Shown here in pieces: positions 5,742-7,375 of a stretch of 7,375 nucleotides of DNA. The notes beneath the pieces were generated by a model that saw only the letters and a program-made list of their open reading frames with translations, searched no databases and was not told the origin of the DNA. Every line of letters starts with the position of its first letter. The stretch's first letter is position 1. Origin of the DNA: JAJYLM01 sp964547905 (GTDB lineage Bacteria > JAMCPX01); NCBI GenBank assembly GCA_964547905.1, contig CAZJPN010000094.1, positions 1 to 7,375 of the forward strand, in the 5' to 3' direction. The translations under genes were made by a program, and so were the position numbers.

Positions 5742-5769
5742 AGGAGGGTATAGAATACCCTCTTTTTTT
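5742..5769 (+). terminator. Intrinsic (Rho-independent) terminator
   Basis: GAGGGTA (5744-5750) and TACCCTC (5756-5762) form a perfect 7-bp stem around TAGAA, extendable by a G-T and an A-T pair, followed directly by seven T (5763-5769). It ends plus-strand transcription from DUF2378-like copy B. In the opposite direction only a broken T-rich run follows, so it would be a weak terminator for the GT87 gene. Confidence 0.88.
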
Positions 5770-5836
5770 AAGGGCTGTTATAATAACAAAACAATGTCTA
5801 TACGATAAGATGAATGACATCTTTACAGGTACAAGT

Positions 5837-7132
5837 TCAAATCTTGCTCTCCATGCTTGCCGCTGTGGATTTTCTGATCATCCTAAAATTCAGAAATAAT
5901 AAGAGCAGCATCCCATAAAACCGGAGGAAAAAAAACGTCAATGCATCAATAAAATTGGGAGAGCCACCAAGAAGATATAAATGAGCTATGTAAACGACTT
6001 TTCTAAAGTAAAAGGAATACTCATTAATGGGTGTAAGAAACAGCACCACCAGGAAGATTGCTATTTCATATTTATTGTTTCTCTTTATAAGTTCTTTTAT
6101 TAAGATGGCAAATGGTAATAAAAGGAGAGTCAGGCAGTAATCCCGGCAAAGGGGCGATAAAAGCAAAGACAGAATAATGAAAAGAGAAAATCCTAGATCA
6201 TTATTATACTTTTTGATATGCAGTGCCGCGTACAACAGAAGCAACGCTTCTGTAACATACAGAAACAGGTTCTTAAAAAACGGACTTACCAATATTGTAA
6301 GGTTAGTAATGTTATTAAATGAGCTCATTGGTAAAAACAGTGTAGAAAAAAACCCGTTTATAGAATAATTACCGAAGTTGGCTTGCCAGTATTTTACATC
6401 TTGCGGCATTACCTTAAAAATGAAATAAAAGAAATCATATCTTGTTACGATTAATGTAAGAACAATAATAATTCCTACGCTTATAATCGAAGACAAAAAT
6501 GCCTTTCGTTTCTTATTGATAAGAAAATATACAATTAAAAGCCCTGGATAGAATTCCAACATTGTTGCCAGTGCGATGAATATGCCTGACACTGTATCAT
6601 TTCCTTTTTTATAGAAAAACCACCCCACTATTACATATAGAGTCAGAAGAATAGATATTTGTCCCAACCTAAGGTTTGATTGGAACGGCTGCCAGGCAAG
6701 TATAAAAAGGAGGATTAAAGGAAAATATATTAATGAAATATCTTCTGATTTAAGCAATAAAAAAATTATAAAAAGTGTGCACAATATTTCTATCAGACAC
6801 CATAAAAACGATGCGTCCTTGAAACTCAGGAAACCCAGAGGAAACAATAGCATACTGACAAATGGCGGATGGGCATTATTACTTATCGAACCGAAATTTG
6901 GCGATTCTTGAAGCAGGTCTTTGTAAATCTCGGTAAAATTGGCAGGATAAACAGATTTACCAGAAATCAGTTGTCTTGCAGCTATATAATCTTGTACAAA
7001 ATCAGAAGGGGCTACAGTTCCTATTTTAAAAGCAGACTTGAGGGACGGGAACATGACAACAAAATATACGAGCAAAGCAGCAGTAAGAATAACATAAAAC
7101 ACGATACTTTTTGTTTTTATATTATGCTGCAT
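5837..7132 (-). CDS. GT87-type (DUF2029) integral membrane glycosyltransferase
   Basis: A 431-residue polytopic inner-membrane protein, with about ten hydrophobic segments, of the GT-C fold. GT87 enzymes use polyprenyl-phosphate mannose or similar lipid-linked sugars outside the membrane, for example on glycolipids. Family pattern: N-terminal membrane span (9-28), periplasmic SDFVQDYIAARQLISGKSVY with likely catalytic Asp44 or Asp48 (43-62), AHPPFVSMLLFPLGFL (87-102), LRLGQISILLTL (154-165), ISGIFIAL-like helix, EFYP at 193-196 where many members have K-x-P, and SLLLSPLCRDY (322-332) before the last helices. I use the ATG at 7130-7132 because AAAGGA (7143-7148) is 10 bases away; an upstream TTG at 7141 is too close to it. 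The gene is very AT-rich compared with the kinase and ATP-grasp genes, hinting at separate origin. It converges on the terminator region and has no cell-wall gene beside it, so its acceptor is unknown. Confidence 0.9.
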   Translation of the reverse strand: MQHNIKTKSIVFYVILTAALLVYFVVMFPSLKSAFKIGTVAPSDFVQDYIAARQLISGKSVYPANFTEIYKDLLQESPNFGSISNNAHPPFVSMLLFPLGFLSFKDASFLWCLIEILCTLFIIFLLLKSEDISLIYFPLILLFILAWQPFQSNLRLGQISILLTLYVIVGWFFYKKGNDTVSGIFIALATMLEFYPGLLIVYFLINKKRKAFLSSIISVGIIIVLTLIVTRYDFFYFIFKVMPQDVKYWQANFGNYSINGFFSTLFLPMSSFNNITNLTILVSPFFKNLFLYVTEALLLLYAALHIKKYNNDLGFSLFIILSLLLSPLCRDYCLTLLLLPFAILIKELIKRNNKYEIAIFLVVLFLTPINEYSFYFRKVVYIAHLYLLGGSPNFIDALTFFFLRFYGMLLLLFLNFRMIRKSTAASMESKI

Positions 7133-7179
7133 TGGATACAAGTCCTTTCCCCCATCATTAAGTCATAAATAGATTTATA

Positions 7180-7374
7180 TCAAGCTATTGCAGGAGTCCA
7201 AGGCTTGAAGAACAAGGCAAACAATGGGGTCACCCATTTAAAGTGTGGCGCCAAGACGTCATCAAGAAAAAAGTTTTCCTTATCGAGAGAAACGAAGTTT
7301 CTCACGGCTGTTCCATACTTTGGTGTTATCACCATCTCTACCATTGCCGTAGTTTCTTTGTGTTTGTGTGTCAG
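7180..7374 (-). CDS. Possible partial coding region leaving the right edge (unassigned)
   Basis: On the minus strand a frame is open from the window edge to a TGA at 7180-7182, about 64 codons. It ends NFFLDDVLAPHFKWVTPL followed by a hydrophobic tail. I recognise no family. The frame runs through the hairpin and the 18-base repeat, so it may simply be an open reading through repeat DNA upstream of the GT87 gene. Its stop is 48 bases before the GT87 start codon. Low confidence. Confidence 0.2.
   Translation of the reverse strand: MTHKHKETTAMVEMVITPKYGTAVRNFVSLDKENFFLDDVLAPHFKWVTPLFALFFKPWTPAIA
7227..7244. repeat. 18-base repeat, copy 2
   Basis: This is an exact second copy of GGGTCACCCATTTAAAGT, also found at 4814-4831. 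The two copies flank DUF2378-like copy B and the GT87 gene as direct repeats. Here one extra G precedes it. Confidence 0.6.
7284..7306. repeat. Compact hairpin near the right edge
   Basis: GAGAAAC (7287-7293) and GTTTCTC (7297-7303) are exact inverted repeats around GAA. Beyond a mismatched A-A, the flanking CG (7284-7285) and CG (7305-7306) also pair. No T-tract follows. It is reminiscent of a REP-type palindrome, but one copy in the window is not enough to say. Confidence 0.45.
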
Positions 7375-7375
7375 T

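Noticed and set aside
5511..5753. Plus-strand 80-codon frame starting at TTG
   Set aside because: It has no family resemblance, and its stop lies inside the intrinsic terminator hairpin.
6869..7168. Plus-strand 99-codon frame opposite the GT87 gene start
   Set aside because: It is antisense to the N-terminal catalytic loop of a clear membrane glycosyltransferase.
1..7375. CRISPR array, tRNA, toxin-antitoxin or defence island
   Set aside because: No regularly spaced repeats, cloverleaf-like sequence or recognisable defence genes were seen on either strand.

Overview
The window looks like a chromosomal, partly accessory segment of a Gram-negative bacterium. My best guess is a deltaproteobacterial (Desulfobacterota or Syntrophales-like) sediment organism. 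This rests on three things: an adjacent PP2C phosphatase and Ser/Thr kinase, two proteins resembling the DUF2378/TIGR02265 family known mainly from myxobacteria and relatives, and an IS4-type transposase of the kind common in such genomes. No rRNA, tRNA or other phylogenetic marker is present, so the assignment is inference.

Layout from left to right. Positions 2-1379 (+) hold the C-terminal part of a PP2C phosphatase followed after 13 bases by a Ser/Thr protein kinase, a probable two-gene signalling operon. Converging on it from the minus strand are, in transcription order, a decayed response-regulator receiver fragment (2846-2682), an Hpt-like phosphoribosyltransferase (2583-2062) and DUF2378-like copy A (1986-1426). 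Then comes a small plus-strand DUF2007 gene (2899-3123). It abuts the broken 5' end of an IS4-family transposase (3418-3113, -), whose element probably ends near 3504. A free-standing ATP-grasp ligase (3531-4742, +) follows, then DUF2378-like copy B (4911-5471, +), about 270 bases without a convincing gene, and a strong intrinsic terminator (5742-5769). A GT87-type membrane glycosyltransferase (7132-5837, -) runs convergently into that terminator. The right edge (7142-7375) holds an 18-base repeat, a hairpin and an open frame that leaves the window.

The only genes here with a clear functional link are the kinase and phosphatase, which should act in opposition on the same phosphoproteins. The two DUF2378-like proteins are about 73% identical, equal in length, oppositely oriented, and share a conserved upstream segment that reads as a sigma70-type promoter. 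They bracket a patchwork of single genes and remnants, which suggests duplication and rearrangement rather than one coherent pathway. I do not see a clear new multi-gene system. The most checkable oddities are the paralogue pair with its shared promoter block, a stem-loop that hides the Shine-Dalgarno sequence of the transposase, and a recurring GGGTGACCC motif at three junction-like places.
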